Below are positions 6,201-14,264 of a stretch of 32,536 nucleotides of DNA, in pieces. The stretch is taken from NCBI GenBank assembly GCA_964635875.1, contig CAZWRK010000047.1:1-32536 (forward strand). The letters are read 5' to 3'. The DNA is from CAZWRK01 sp964635875 (GTDB lineage: Bacteria; Pseudomonadota; Gammaproteobacteria; Burkholderiales; Aquaspirillaceae). Position numbers and translations under genes: made by a program. Below the pieces are notes generated by a model. It saw only the letters and a program-made list of their open reading frames with translations. It ran no database searches and was not told where the DNA came from. Positions within the stretch are counted from its first letter, which is position 1. Each line of letters begins with the position of its first letter.

Positions 6201-8474
6201 GATGCGGCCGTAGCCGAAGTTGTCGGCGAGCCTCTTGGCCTTGCGGAGTTGTGCGATGCGTTCGGGGGAGATGGGGGGCGTGGCGTCGATGGCGGCGTTG
6301 CGTTCGTCGCGGGAGAGGGATCGCCAGAGTTCGGCGCCTGCGTCTCGTCCCTGGGACTGGATGGTGTCCCGGAGCCGATCGAGGACGGCCTGCGTCTTGG
6401 GGGAGACGGTCTTGGGTGCGGGGGTTTCCGGAGCCGGGGCGGCGGTCGGAGGCGCCTCGGGGGCGGCGACCTTGGCGGGGGGAGAGGCGGGAGCATCCTC
6501 GACAACGCGAGACGCGGCGCGATCGAGGGCTGCGCGGACGATCGCCTCGTTCCGACTGCCGGAACCGAGCATGACGTCGTTGACGATCCGCGCCTGCTCC
6601 TTCTTCGTCTTCGCACTCTTCCACGCACGTCCGGCGTTCTCTGTGAGCCCACGCTCGATGTCGGACGTGTGCTTCTCCGTCAGTTCCGCGTCGCGCTTCG
6701 CCTTCTCCTCGTTCTGGCGAGCGATCTGCTCACGCTTTGCCGCCTCTTCCGCCGCCCGAGCCTGCTCCTCGGCGGCGCGCTTCGCCTGGAACTCTCGATC
6801 CTGCTTGGACTGCCACTCGTCGTTGGCGACGCGCCACGAGGCACGGTCGGCGTCGCGCTTGTCCATCGTCGCCTTCCAACGCGCCTCTTCTGGAGTTCGC
6901 AGGCTCGCGTCCATCCCGAGGCTTTCCTGCGCGTGCTTCCTCGCGGCAGCCTCAACATCCGCCCACGGGATACCCTTCGACTGCGCTTGCGACTTGTAGA
7001 GGTCCAGCAGTTCGCGCGCCTTCTTCTCCTTTGGAGCGCGCTCGGCGTTGAAGTTGTCCATGTCGAGGGAGTTGGCGCCGCGGGCGTTGGCGATGCCGCC
7101 GCGCTGCATTTCCGCGTCGATGCCCTCGGTGGTGCGAATGGTCCGAGCGATCTCGGCGAGAAGGTGTGGCGGAGGGAGCGCGGGCTTCGTCTCGGGGACC
7201 GGCTCGGGAGCCGTGGCGGGCTCCGGACGCGCCGCCGGGGCCTCGGGAGCGGGCCGGAAAGGGGCCTCCGCCTCGGGCGCTCGGACCACCGGCTCGGGAG
7301 TCGGCTCCGGCACCGATCGCGCAACAGGCGCGGGCTCAGGCGCCGCAACAGGCTTCGCAGCCGTCGGCGGTTCCGCAGGCTTCGACGGAACCACACGCGA
7401 CGAAGAACCCGGCTCCGACACCGCGCTCATCTCCGCCTGCGGACGCTTCGGAAGTTCCAGCGACGCGCCCGACGGACTCTCGCCGCCCGCCAGAAGGTCC
7501 GCGTCCGCGAACTCCATCCCCGCCTCGACGGGCGCCGGCCGACCGATCTTCGGCTCCCGGAGAACCGTCGGCTTCGGGGACGGGATGGGCTGCGACGGAA
7601 CCCGATCCAGCGCCGGAGGCTTCGGGAGACCCTCGGCGACCTTGGACAGCTTCGGCAGGAGCGCGAGAGGCGCGAGTTCCGCCGCCGTCCCGAGCCACGG
7701 GCTTGCCCGCGTCGCGGGCTCCACCACGTCCTCCCCGTACTTCCGGAACACCGTCTCCGCGGACGCCGCCCGTGCCGCCGGACCCATGAGCGCCGCGAAC
7801 ACGTTGCTGTTCCGGTTCTCGTCGGCGAGTTCCCCGAGGGTCGTGAAGGGCTGCTGTGCGGCGTTGAGCGGGGCGAGGGCCGTTCGGACGAGGTTCTGCG
7901 CGACGGTTCCGGACGTCTTGAGGTAGGACGGGTTGGTCGGAGTCTCGGCGGAGAGGGCGGAGGCGCCCTCGGGGAGAGCGGGTCGAGAGAAGGTGACGTT
8001 CTCCTGCCCGGCGGCGCGAGCGACGGCGCGGACATGCTCGTCCAGAGCCTCACGCTGGCGCCCCTCCTGATAGGCGCGGAGTGCGTCCCCGGCAGCGGCG
8101 ATGGGAGCCGTGAAGGCGTTCCCGATCCCGGAGGCGATCGACCTCCCCGCCGGACCGAGACCGGCCTTCTCGTTCAGCGACGTCGCGGGTCCGAACGGAA
8201 CCGACTGCCACGCCGCCGGGCCAGCCGCGAGCATCGCCGCCGCGTGCGGAGGAAGCGGGATCGGCTCGCCCTCCTTCGGTTCTGCGACCGCGGGGACGGG
8301 AGCCGGAGCGGGTGCGACCGGCGCGGGAACGGTCGGTGCGGGCGCCGCGTACCGACGCTCCAGTTCCGACACGAGGGACAGCTTCCGCGCGTCCGTGCCC
8401 GCACGACGACGAAGCTCCGCGAGAAGCTGCGCCTTCCGGTTGGGGTCCGCCGCCGGAGCCGTCGTGTCGCTCAC
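3270..8474 (-). CDS. giant internal virion protein with LPD38-like C-terminal region, 1734 aa
   Basis: Begins at GTG overlapping the upstream stop (GTGA). The N-terminal 250 residues are mixed helical with a Pro/Ala-rich spacer (about 47-75). Residues about 350-437 are a long Pro/Ala/Glu-rich disordered linker, and about 540-640 a Lys/Glu/Ala coiled coil. Residues about 1200-1630 resemble the large polyvalent-protein-associated domain LPD38 of phage proteins, with RTQRLGTTVVRPQFWPVNVV followed by helices and short hydrophobic patches. Polyvalent proteins are typically packaged in the capsid and enter the host with the DNA. Its size, its place after two other ejection-type proteins and the lack of a tape measure fit a DNA-ejection role in a short-tailed phage. 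No catalytic motif (RNA polymerase, lytic transglycosylase, protease) was recognised. Confidence 0.85.
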   Translation of the reverse strand: MSDTTAPAADPNRKAQLLAELRRRAGTDARKLSLVSELERRYAAPAPTVPAPVAPAPAPVPAVAEPKEGEPIPLPPHAAAMLAAGPAAWQSVPFGPATSLNEKAGLGPAGRSIASGIGNAFTAPIAAAGDALRAYQEGRQREALDEHVRAVARAAGQENVTFSRPALPEGASALSAETPTNPSYLKTSGTVAQNLVRTALAPLNAAQQPFTTLGELADENRNSNVFAALMGPAARAASAETVFRKYGEDVVEPATRASPWLGTAAELAPLALLPKLSKVAEGLPKPPALDRVPSQPIPSPKPTVLREPKIGRPAPVEAGMEFADADLLAGGESPSGASLELPKRPQAEMSAVSEPGSSSRVVPSKPAEPPTAAKPVAAPEPAPVARSVPEPTPEPVVRAPEAEAPFRPAPEAPAARPEPATAPEPVPETKPALPPPHLLAEIARTIRTTEGIDAEMQRGGIANARGANSLDMDNFNAERAPKEKKARELLDLYKSQAQSKGIPWADVEAAARKHAQESLGMDASLRTPEEARWKATMDKRDADRASWRVANDEWQSKQDREFQAKRAAEEQARAAEEAAKREQIARQNEEKAKRDAELTEKHTSDIERGLTENAGRAWKSAKTKKEQARIVNDVMLGSGSRNEAIVRAALDRAASRVVEDAPASPPAKVAAPEAPPTAAPAPETPAPKTVSPKTQAVLDRLRDTIQSQGRDAGAELWRSLSRDERNAAIDATPPISPERIAQLRKAKRLADNFGYGRIAEHFSPTPDPAAPKSLPKLPKEPPAEPVREPLSPEEMEAARIAELHLPKKKSKPVTLGSGLGGIDPLLQKPETPEFSNRPSEQRMYEDLASRIRTVPKAKEPIGTRIKKAANTLYDRLIRAEGPLARGEAKMMPTGRVSPTGPTEYQRYAQGSAPRAQLNLETSGVLEGKKASKSIAEAFADVPENEAPFISIYALARRDESSYMPRALDMGFPHESASGVISATLRDRPHIARAAEALREYDRMLFDNYVEAAGISPERAQAMIDANPWYVEARRDLNSRAPVGTRTSGILKQESIPRVKGGDEPLVGPVLTVRERGTRLIAAADKARIRRKLIDLVDRNPEGAAEHLGIEEVPLRKEDRFSVQYDDILEAHKAAKGDANFTPEMVSGMIDDFNLSNKGDVFIDFAGDRPRAFKVTSDAMREWLRGDAAGDGPTAKGMEFLAKLADPISRTQRLGTTVVRPQFWPVNVVRDSGTYFMLTDAGALQATKNFSRGMYHSLRGVLASNFPGTFRDTPESSLYKTLRVEGLIGSAESTAYMDIRRHFRSDLPTRAADYVRRPWAIVGDGAGKVISIAREITAITEGAPRTGEMLTQLERIGKKASDPLTQNQRVMISNKASGITTPFRLGGRFTKFVGRFESYLNAKIQGMENVRQAWRDNPRRMATRTILYTVIPEMAVWSMIQSDPEFKKKYEDMPGWRKYGATNIPFRYSDGTVGFFSIPLPMELFAVARATVSVMNQLQKDDPRAVAEFAKEFAGAMSPVSGDDIVDVLAPGVIQPLVDVARDHQSFGGGPVNPQDRVAMRELSPQNVARPTSTSTARFLSEKLHKLGVTLTTAEIDHLMRGYLGAVSRDVTRVMDENAVDMADNPIVGRMFSRASESRIVDRFYEMAKDAENRMDTYRTLATEGNADAEGFAMTPRLVTVLSKLREAMSEKRTEYREEPTLAGKRRIAEEMRELASMGVELIESSGLTEEASAR

Positions 8475-9529
8475 TTGCCGAGAAGCTCCCGCATGATGTC
8501 CTCCTCGCTCATGGACGAGTGATCAGCCGACTGCGCCGCCGGAGCGCTCGCACCCTGCCGCGCGTTCGCCGTCTTCAGGATCGTCTCGATCTGCCCGGTC
8601 AGAGCCGCCTGCTCCTTCCGGTCGAACGTCGTGTCCCGCCGCTTCTGAAGCTCGTTGATCGTGAACCTCTCCGCGTCCGTCAGGTACGGCGCGGCCTTGG
8701 CCGGACGGCCCGCCGCTCGGCCCTCCTCAACAACCCGAGCCTCGTTGCGCAGCCGAGCCATCCGCGCCTCGTCGGTCTCCTTCGGCTCGGACGGGGTGCC
8801 CGCCGCCTTGCCCTCGGCCTCCGCCTGCGCCATCGCTCGCGCCCGCGCCGCCTCCTCTTCCACGGTCTTGTCGGGCGCCTGCGCCTTCCGAACCTGCGCC
8901 AGAAGGAGTTGCAGCTTCAGAGCCTCCGCCGGGTCCGTCGGACGCGCCTGCGGACGAGCCATCCGCAGCGCCGCCGACACCGTGTCAGGGGTCACCTGCC
9001 GCGGAAGCCCCGGAATCCGCCGGAGCATCTCACCCTCCGTCGGAGCCTGCGGTGCCAATCCGGCACCCACGCCCGCCAGAGGGAGACCGCCGATCCCCGG
9101 GATGCCGCGCGGGAAGGTCGGCTGCCTCATCGCCCCCTGCACGTCGATCGAGGGAGCCGTGAGAGCGCCGAGCCCGGCCATCTGCGCCCGGTTGTCCATC
9201 TCCGCCGCCGCACGGTCGGAGGCGCGGAGCATGTTCTGGCGGGCGAACTGCGTCTCCTCCGCCGCGACACGGGCGCGCTCCTGCTCCGCCCGCACCTTGT
9301 CCGCGTACTCCCGCTGCCGGATCTCTGCCGCGAGGGCGTCGGCCCGCGCCTGCTCGGCCTGCCGATCCTCCCGCGCGAAGTTCTGACTGCGCTCGATGCC
9401 GCGCGCCAGCGAGGAGCCCATCTGCGAGATGCCCGCCGCCTGAGTGTCGTTGCGACGCTCCATCTGCGCGGCCCGGGACCGGATCGCGTTCAGGAGAAGG
9501 TCCATCGAAGCGGGGGAGATGCCGGGCAT
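8471..9529 (-). CDS. coiled-coil internal virion protein, 352 aa
   Basis: A strong TAGGAGG site lies 6 bases before the ATG. Residues about 10-115 form a charged, Ala/Gln/Arg/Glu-rich coiled coil, followed by a Gly/Pro-rich flexible stretch (about 125-165), further helices, an Ala/Glu coil around 215-265 and an acidic C-terminal helix (SEEDIMRELLG). There is no membrane segment. It overlaps the giant virion protein gene and follows the 680-aa gene, so the three resemble the sets of ejection proteins made by podoviruses. The role is inferred from position and composition; there is no direct family recognition. Confidence 0.7.
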   Translation of the reverse strand: MPGISPASMDLLLNAIRSRAAQMERRNDTQAAGISQMGSSLARGIERSQNFAREDRQAEQARADALAAEIRQREYADKVRAEQERARVAAEETQFARQNMLRASDRAAAEMDNRAQMAGLGALTAPSIDVQGAMRQPTFPRGIPGIGGLPLAGVGAGLAPQAPTEGEMLRRIPGLPRQVTPDTVSAALRMARPQARPTDPAEALKLQLLLAQVRKAQAPDKTVEEEAARARAMAQAEAEGKAAGTPSEPKETDEARMARLRNEARVVEEGRAAGRPAKAAPYLTDAERFTINELQKRRDTTFDRKEQAALTGQIETILKTANARQGASAPAAQSADHSSMSEEDIMRELLGK

Positions 9530-9541
9530 GGGTGCCTCCTA

Positions 9542-11584
9542 CTAGGCGAGTGCTTTTCCGGCCGCGGTGCCCGCCGCGTTCCCTGCCGCGGCACCCATCG
9601 GACCACCGAAGTACGCCCCTACAACCGTTCCGAGCGCCCCGAGGCCTTGGCTGAGAGCCGAACCCTTCTCTGCTTCGGCCGCGTCTTCTAGTTTCCCCTG
9701 CTGCATCTTCAGGGCCTCCAGAGCCGTCCGCGTGTCCGCCATCCCCGCGTACGGGTTCTGCGCCACGTTCGGAGCCCCCATCACCGCGTTCGCGAGCATC
9801 TGACGCAGCGTGGACTCCGCACCCGCGTACGCGCGATCCACGTTCGCCGCGTTCGTCGTCGCCCCGTACTGCGCCGTCCGGAGGTTCTCCGCCTGACGCA
9901 TGTCCAGTTCCGACAGCGCACGCGCAAGGTCCATCTGCGACTGCGAGTTCATCTGCGCCCCGAGGCCGATCCCCGTGGACGCCGACAGACCGCGACCCGC
10001 GAGCGACTGCGCCAGCGCCGCGTTGCCGCTCTCGCGGCCCTTCGCGTAGTCCGACGCCAGCCGGTTCTTCACCTGCTCGTAGTTCACCGGGTCCGGGTTC
10101 TGGAGCGCCTCCAGAGCCAGCCTCTCCGACTCACGACGAAGAGGGTTGTTCTCCGCGAGGCTCTGCTTCACCGCGTCGTCCAGAAGGTAGATGCCCTTCT
10201 GCTGCTGCTGAAGCCCCTGCTGCTGAAGCCACTGCTGCATCGCGAACTCAAGGAGCGGCGCGTTCTCCATCTTCCCGCCGATCGCCTGAAGAAGATCCGG
10301 CACCTTCAGGCTCAGGTTCGGGAGGTCCGTCGCGATCGTCGTGTTGTCCGGGATCGACCCGTTCGTGTCGTCCGGGTTCGGCGCCGGCACGGCGTTCTTG
10401 TACCCCGTCAGCGGGTCCCACGTAATCCCGTACACGTTGTTCAGGATCGCCCCGAGCGTGGCGTACTGCTCGCTCTGCCGCGCGAGGTTCTCCGGCGTGA
10501 GGTCCTGCCCCGAGGCGAGCTGCTCCCCGAAGTTCCCGTACTGCTGCATCAGCGCCAGCACCGCGGGGTCGTAGCCCATCGCGGCGATCTCGGCCTCGGA
10601 GAGCGTCTTGGTTCCGAGGTTCTGGCCGAGGGTGCCGACTCCCGACTGCGCGAACTCGGGGAGGTTGCGGATGTAGGCCGGGTCGCCCGCAAAGAGCTTC
10701 TGGTAGGCCGCGAGCGCCGCGGCGTCGGGGGCCTGCTTGAAGTATTCCGTCACCGTGGAGTACGGGTTGTAGGCCGTGTTCTTCGCGGCGGCTCGCTGCT
10801 CCGGGGTCATGGTTGCCCACCCGGCCAGCTTGGTCGGATCGGTCAGCCACCGCTCGGACCCGCGCGTGTCGTTCGCGATGTCGGTTCCGGTCCAGTTGTA
10901 GGAGCCGTCGGCCTTCCACCAGGTCGTCGGGTCGGAGGGGTTGTAGACGGTTCCCGTCGCCGCCTGCACGGGGGTCGTGGGGGCGGGGGGAGCGGGCGGA
11001 GCCGCCGGGGTGGTGGGGGTCGGCGTCGTGGGGGTCGGGGGGGCCGAGACCACGCCGGGGTCCGAGGGCGCCGCCTGCGGAGTCGTGTTCTTCCCTGCCT
11101 TGGCCTTCGCCTCGTCCATCCCGAGGGGCGCCACAGCGGTCTCCAGAGGCGACGCGCCGCCCAGCGGTGCCGGACCCGGAGACGGGGGAACCATCATCGG
11201 GCGCATCCCGCCGCCCTGCGGGAACCCGGACACCGACTTCGGGATTCCCGGCTGATCGTTCCCGTTGAAGAACCCGGGCATCATCGAGTTCGCCTGCGAC
11301 GCCGCCGCCGGTCCCATGCCCGCGCCCACGTTCCGCGTGTTCTGCCCGACCTCCTGATTGGCGCCGGAGGTCAGCGTCCCGGAGTCGCGCATCTCCTTCA
11401 CCCTGCCCGGGGTCATCCCCCCGAACATGGCGTTGAACCCCGCCTGAACCGCCGCCGCCGACGAACCCGGGGTCCACCGAGGGAGACCCGCAGGTGCCGC
11501 GCCCGACTGCTGCGCCAGCGTCGGAGACGCGCCCGCTCCGCCCGTCCCGTACGCCTGCTGCATCTGCGTCTGCCACGGCATCAT
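9542..11584 (-). CDS. internal virion / ejection protein candidate, 680 aa
   Basis: The ATG overlaps the upstream stop (ATGA). The N-terminal 160 residues are Gly/Pro/Met-rich and disordered. A Pro/Thr tract (about 180-210) leads to a Trp-containing folded segment (TTWWKADGSYNWTG) and helical regions. A Gln-rich helix (QQWLQQQGLQQQQKG) lies near residue 450, with long helices around 480-620. The C-terminus (about 645-680) is a Gly/Ala zipper (GAYFGGPMGAAAGNAAGTAAG) of the kind that can insert into membranes. That layout is common in podoviral virion proteins ejected to build a DNA channel. The assignment rests on composition and gene order. Confidence 0.7.
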   Translation of the reverse strand: MMPWQTQMQQAYGTGGAGASPTLAQQSGAAPAGLPRWTPGSSAAAVQAGFNAMFGGMTPGRVKEMRDSGTLTSGANQEVGQNTRNVGAGMGPAAASQANSMMPGFFNGNDQPGIPKSVSGFPQGGGMRPMMVPPSPGPAPLGGASPLETAVAPLGMDEAKAKAGKNTTPQAAPSDPGVVSAPPTPTTPTPTTPAAPPAPPAPTTPVQAATGTVYNPSDPTTWWKADGSYNWTGTDIANDTRGSERWLTDPTKLAGWATMTPEQRAAAKNTAYNPYSTVTEYFKQAPDAAALAAYQKLFAGDPAYIRNLPEFAQSGVGTLGQNLGTKTLSEAEIAAMGYDPAVLALMQQYGNFGEQLASGQDLTPENLARQSEQYATLGAILNNVYGITWDPLTGYKNAVPAPNPDDTNGSIPDNTTIATDLPNLSLKVPDLLQAIGGKMENAPLLEFAMQQWLQQQGLQQQQKGIYLLDDAVKQSLAENNPLRRESERLALEALQNPDPVNYEQVKNRLASDYAKGRESGNAALAQSLAGRGLSASTGIGLGAQMNSQSQMDLARALSELDMRQAENLRTAQYGATTNAANVDRAYAGAESTLRQMLANAVMGAPNVAQNPYAGMADTRTALEALKMQQGKLEDAAEAEKGSALSQGLGALGTVVGAYFGGPMGAAAGNAAGTAAGKALA

Positions 11585-12357
11585 CGCACCTCACGCTGGA
11601 AGGTCATCACCAGCGTCACGTCCCCGACGGCCGGACTGCCGTCGCTGGACGACGACGCTGAGAGTACCACACGGTCGCCCGTCTCCAAATCCACCACGTC
11701 CGGTTCCCCGAGGATCGGAACACCCTCGTTCCCTGTGATCCCGCGGAGATCCGTCGTCACGATCTGGCCGAAGCCCGTCCCGTAGGTCTGACCCTGCTTC
11801 CACACCCGCGCCTCGAAGGTCCAGTACGCCGACCCGTTGCGAGTCACCGAGGAGGAGCAGAACATCGTCAGACCCACGAGGCGCTCGCGACCGCCCGCCG
11901 TGTACCCCGACAGGAGCGTCTCCCCGCGGCCCACCACGAGGATCGGAGTCGTGCCCACCGCGGTCTGAAGGTTCGTCCCGCCAGCCACTTCCGTCGCCGC
12001 GCCCGTGAACGCCTTCAGCTTGTTCGTCCCCGAGTCGTAGGAGAACGTGTACCCGTTCACCGAGGACGGGATCGCCGACAGGAACCCCGGAACCCGGCTC
12101 TGAAGCGTCGGCGCGATCGACTCCCCGCCCGTGGCGTAGGACGTGGACCATGCGTGACCCGTGTAGGTCGTCACCGGACTCCGCGCCGTCACCCCGGGAA
12201 ACCGCACCGTCGCCGTGAACCGCGCCAGAGCCACCTGCGACTCGCGACCACGACGGTCCCGGTTGTGGGAGATCGCCGTGTAGGCGTTCGGTCCCGCCGC
12301 CGGAGTCTCCTCCAGCTTGCGAACCCGAGCCCGCAGAGCCTCGAAGGCGCTCGTCAC
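11581..12357 (-). CDS. virion-associated protein, 258 aa
   Basis: Starts at a GTG overlapping the nozzle gene stop (GTGA) and its own stop overlaps the next start (ATGA). After a short N-terminal coiled coil (FEALRARVRKLEE) the protein is almost entirely beta-rich, with many Ser/Thr/Gly turns (for example TVRFPGVTARSPVTTYTG and DRVVLSASSSSDG). A short trimeric coiled coil plus beta domain is typical of small tail or fibre-attachment proteins. It lies between the nozzle-like and ejection-type genes. It has no recognisable enzyme motif and I do not know the family. Confidence 0.65.
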   Translation of the reverse strand: MTSAFEALRARVRKLEETPAAGPNAYTAISHNRDRRGRESQVALARFTATVRFPGVTARSPVTTYTGHAWSTSYATGGESIAPTLQSRVPGFLSAIPSSVNGYTFSYDSGTNKLKAFTGAATEVAGGTNLQTAVGTTPILVVGRGETLLSGYTAGGRERLVGLTMFCSSSVTRNGSAYWTFEARVWKQGQTYGTGFGQIVTTDLRGITGNEGVPILGEPDVVDLETGDRVVLSASSSSDGSPAVGDVTLVMTFQREVR

Positions 12358-14264
12358 AGGCTACGCTCCATGTGCTCCGTCCAGTACGGCGTCACCGATC
12401 GCAGCGAGAACCCGAGGTTCGCGTACCGCTGGGAGAACTGGATCTGCCAGGTGAACCCGAAGTTCCGCGTCGGCGAGATGTTCTGCACCTTGGAGACGAG
12501 GGAGAACTCCGGAAGGACGTTCTCGAAGTCTTCCTCGTCCACAGCCGTCTCGATCTTGAGGTTTCCCGACACCCCGTTCCCGTGGGTGACCGCCACCTTC
12601 GTCACCTGCTTCTGCCGGTCGGGGAGGCCGAAGGTCATCTTGGGCAGCGTCACCACCGCGGGGATGACCCCCACGGCGACCGACTGCCCCGCCGCCACGG
12701 ACTCGCCGGAGTAGAAGTACGGGACCAGTTCCGTGCCCGTGTTGGAGTAGACCCGGTTCTGGTCCAGCACCACCCCCGCCGAGGAGTACCTCTCCATCGG
12801 GGCGCCACGCGGCCCCGCGATGGTCGTGTCGAAGGAGGCGCCCGACGCCGTGATCTGCGAGGTCGAACCCCCCGTCACCGTCGCCGTGTTGGAGCCAGCG
12901 TAGACCCCCTCGGACTGCGCGTAGTCCTCCTCCCACAGATAGCCGAGGTCGTCCAGACGAACGTCGTGGAGAGCGCCCTGCGCGTCTTCCAGCGTCCCGT
13001 CGTCCGTGGCCCAAACCATCGTGTCGATCGAGACGAAGCGGTTCCTTCCGTAGTCGAACACGATCCGCGTGTTGGGCACCGGCTCGAAGTCCAGCGCCAC
13101 CCAGCACACCACGATCTGCTCCGACGGAACCACCCGCACCCGGAACTTCCGCGACACCGACAGGTTCAGGCGGTCCCACACCGGCTGGATCGGGGAGTAG
13201 TCGCTGCCCGGCTGCGCCGCCGCCACCACTGGCTCCGAACCCGGGGTCCAGAAATAGAGGCCCCGCTCGTCCAGAAGGAACACGATCCCGTCCCGCGCCG
13301 CCACGCAGCGAGGGTTGCACGCCCCGCGGTCGGAGAACACCCGACGCAGGACGAAGTTCGACCCGTCCGTTCCCTGAACCTCGTAGCACCCGCGACGCTT
13401 GAACACGAAGCCCGCGTCAAAGTGCGGAAGGAACGCGCGGATCGGACCCAGCCCGTCCTCCGGTCCCACCGGCAGGAAGTTCGCGTCCGGGAAGTCCTCC
13501 TGAACCCGCTCCCCGTCGGCACGCGCCGTCTGCGAGAAGTAGAGAACCGTCCCGTCCGGCTCCCACCCCCACAGCCGGTTCAGGTGCGACGCAAGACCGT
13601 CGAACACCGGGGGTAGGGTCAAACGGAACCGCTCCACGATCGGGTCGTTCTGCCGGATCGTCGCGTCCGAGGACGAGTCCGTGTACGTCGCCGTCGAGGC
13701 GTTCACCGTCGCCACGAGATGGAACGTGTCGGAACCGTCCAAGGCCCGGTAGATGTACGCCTTGTCCAGCTCCCCGCCCGGGTCCGTCCAGTCGATCTTC
13801 GTGTCCTTCGTCGCCGCCATCGTGTGCGACACGAACGTCACGAGGAGACCCGACGCCAGAACCGAGGTCTGAGGCGCCGACTTCTTCCCCGTCGAGGAGT
13901 TCCCGAACACCAGCTTGTACCGGACCACCGTCCCCGACGGGAACGTGCTGCCGCCCGAGGCGTCCGCCACCGTGAAGGTCGTCGGCGCCGCCACCCCGAG
14001 GTTCCGGTTGGTGGAGGGAGACTCCGGGTTGAAGCTCCACGGCTGGTCATAGCCGTTCGCGAAGTAGGCCAGTCCCTCCAGAACCGCCGGAACCCAACCG
14101 CGGTACGGGTCGATCCCCGATGCCCCCGTCGCCAGGTTCGGAAGGTACGGAACCTTCGTCGCCTCCGACGTGGCCGGCGTGGTCGGGATGGTGAAGCTCC
14201 CCGAACTCGCCACGGACAGACCGAGGGCCGAGACGTACGGCCAGCCGCCGAGGAAGTTGCTCAT
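12354..14264 (-). CDS. tail nozzle-like protein, 636 aa
   Basis: Rich in beta strands, with repeated short Trp/Tyr-Gly motifs such as LNRLWGWEPDGTVLYFS, FKRRGCYEVQGTDGSNFVLR and ERGLYFWTPG that read like propeller blades. This organisation is shared by podoviral tail hub and nozzle proteins (T7 gp12 and P22 gp10 types), which cap the portal-adaptor channel. Length is close to those proteins. It follows the fibre-like gene, overlapping its stop by four bases (ATGA), and precedes the ejection-type genes. Residues about 90-190 look like a fibronectin- or Ig-like insertion. I am fairly confident of a tail structural role and less so of the exact homology. Confidence 0.65.
   Translation of the reverse strand: MSNFLGGWPYVSALGLSVASSGSFTIPTTPATSEATKVPYLPNLATGASGIDPYRGWVPAVLEGLAYFANGYDQPWSFNPESPSTNRNLGVAAPTTFTVADASGGSTFPSGTVVRYKLVFGNSSTGKKSAPQTSVLASGLLVTFVSHTMAATKDTKIDWTDPGGELDKAYIYRALDGSDTFHLVATVNASTATYTDSSSDATIRQNDPIVERFRLTLPPVFDGLASHLNRLWGWEPDGTVLYFSQTARADGERVQEDFPDANFLPVGPEDGLGPIRAFLPHFDAGFVFKRRGCYEVQGTDGSNFVLRRVFSDRGACNPRCVAARDGIVFLLDERGLYFWTPGSEPVVAAAQPGSDYSPIQPVWDRLNLSVSRKFRVRVVPSEQIVVCWVALDFEPVPNTRIVFDYGRNRFVSIDTMVWATDDGTLEDAQGALHDVRLDDLGYLWEEDYAQSEGVYAGSNTATVTGGSTSQITASGASFDTTIAGPRGAPMERYSSAGVVLDQNRVYSNTGTELVPYFYSGESVAAGQSVAVGVIPAVVTLPKMTFGLPDRQKQVTKVAVTHGNGVSGNLKIETAVDEEDFENVLPEFSLVSKVQNISPTRNFGFTWQIQFSQRYANLGFSLRSVTPYWTEHMERSL

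Noticed and set aside
4710..8522. A 1270-codon open frame on the plus strand opposite the giant virion protein gene.
   Set aside because: It is antisense to a gene with clear domain content. High GC content with strong third-position bias removes stop codons from opposite frames. Its product is low-complexity Gly/Leu/Arg/Val-rich.
8471..11584. A tape-measure protein among the large structural genes, which would suggest a long tail.
   Set aside because: None has the long uniform helical repeat pattern with a membrane-like segment and there are no tube, sheath or tail-assembly genes; ejection-type proteins fit better.
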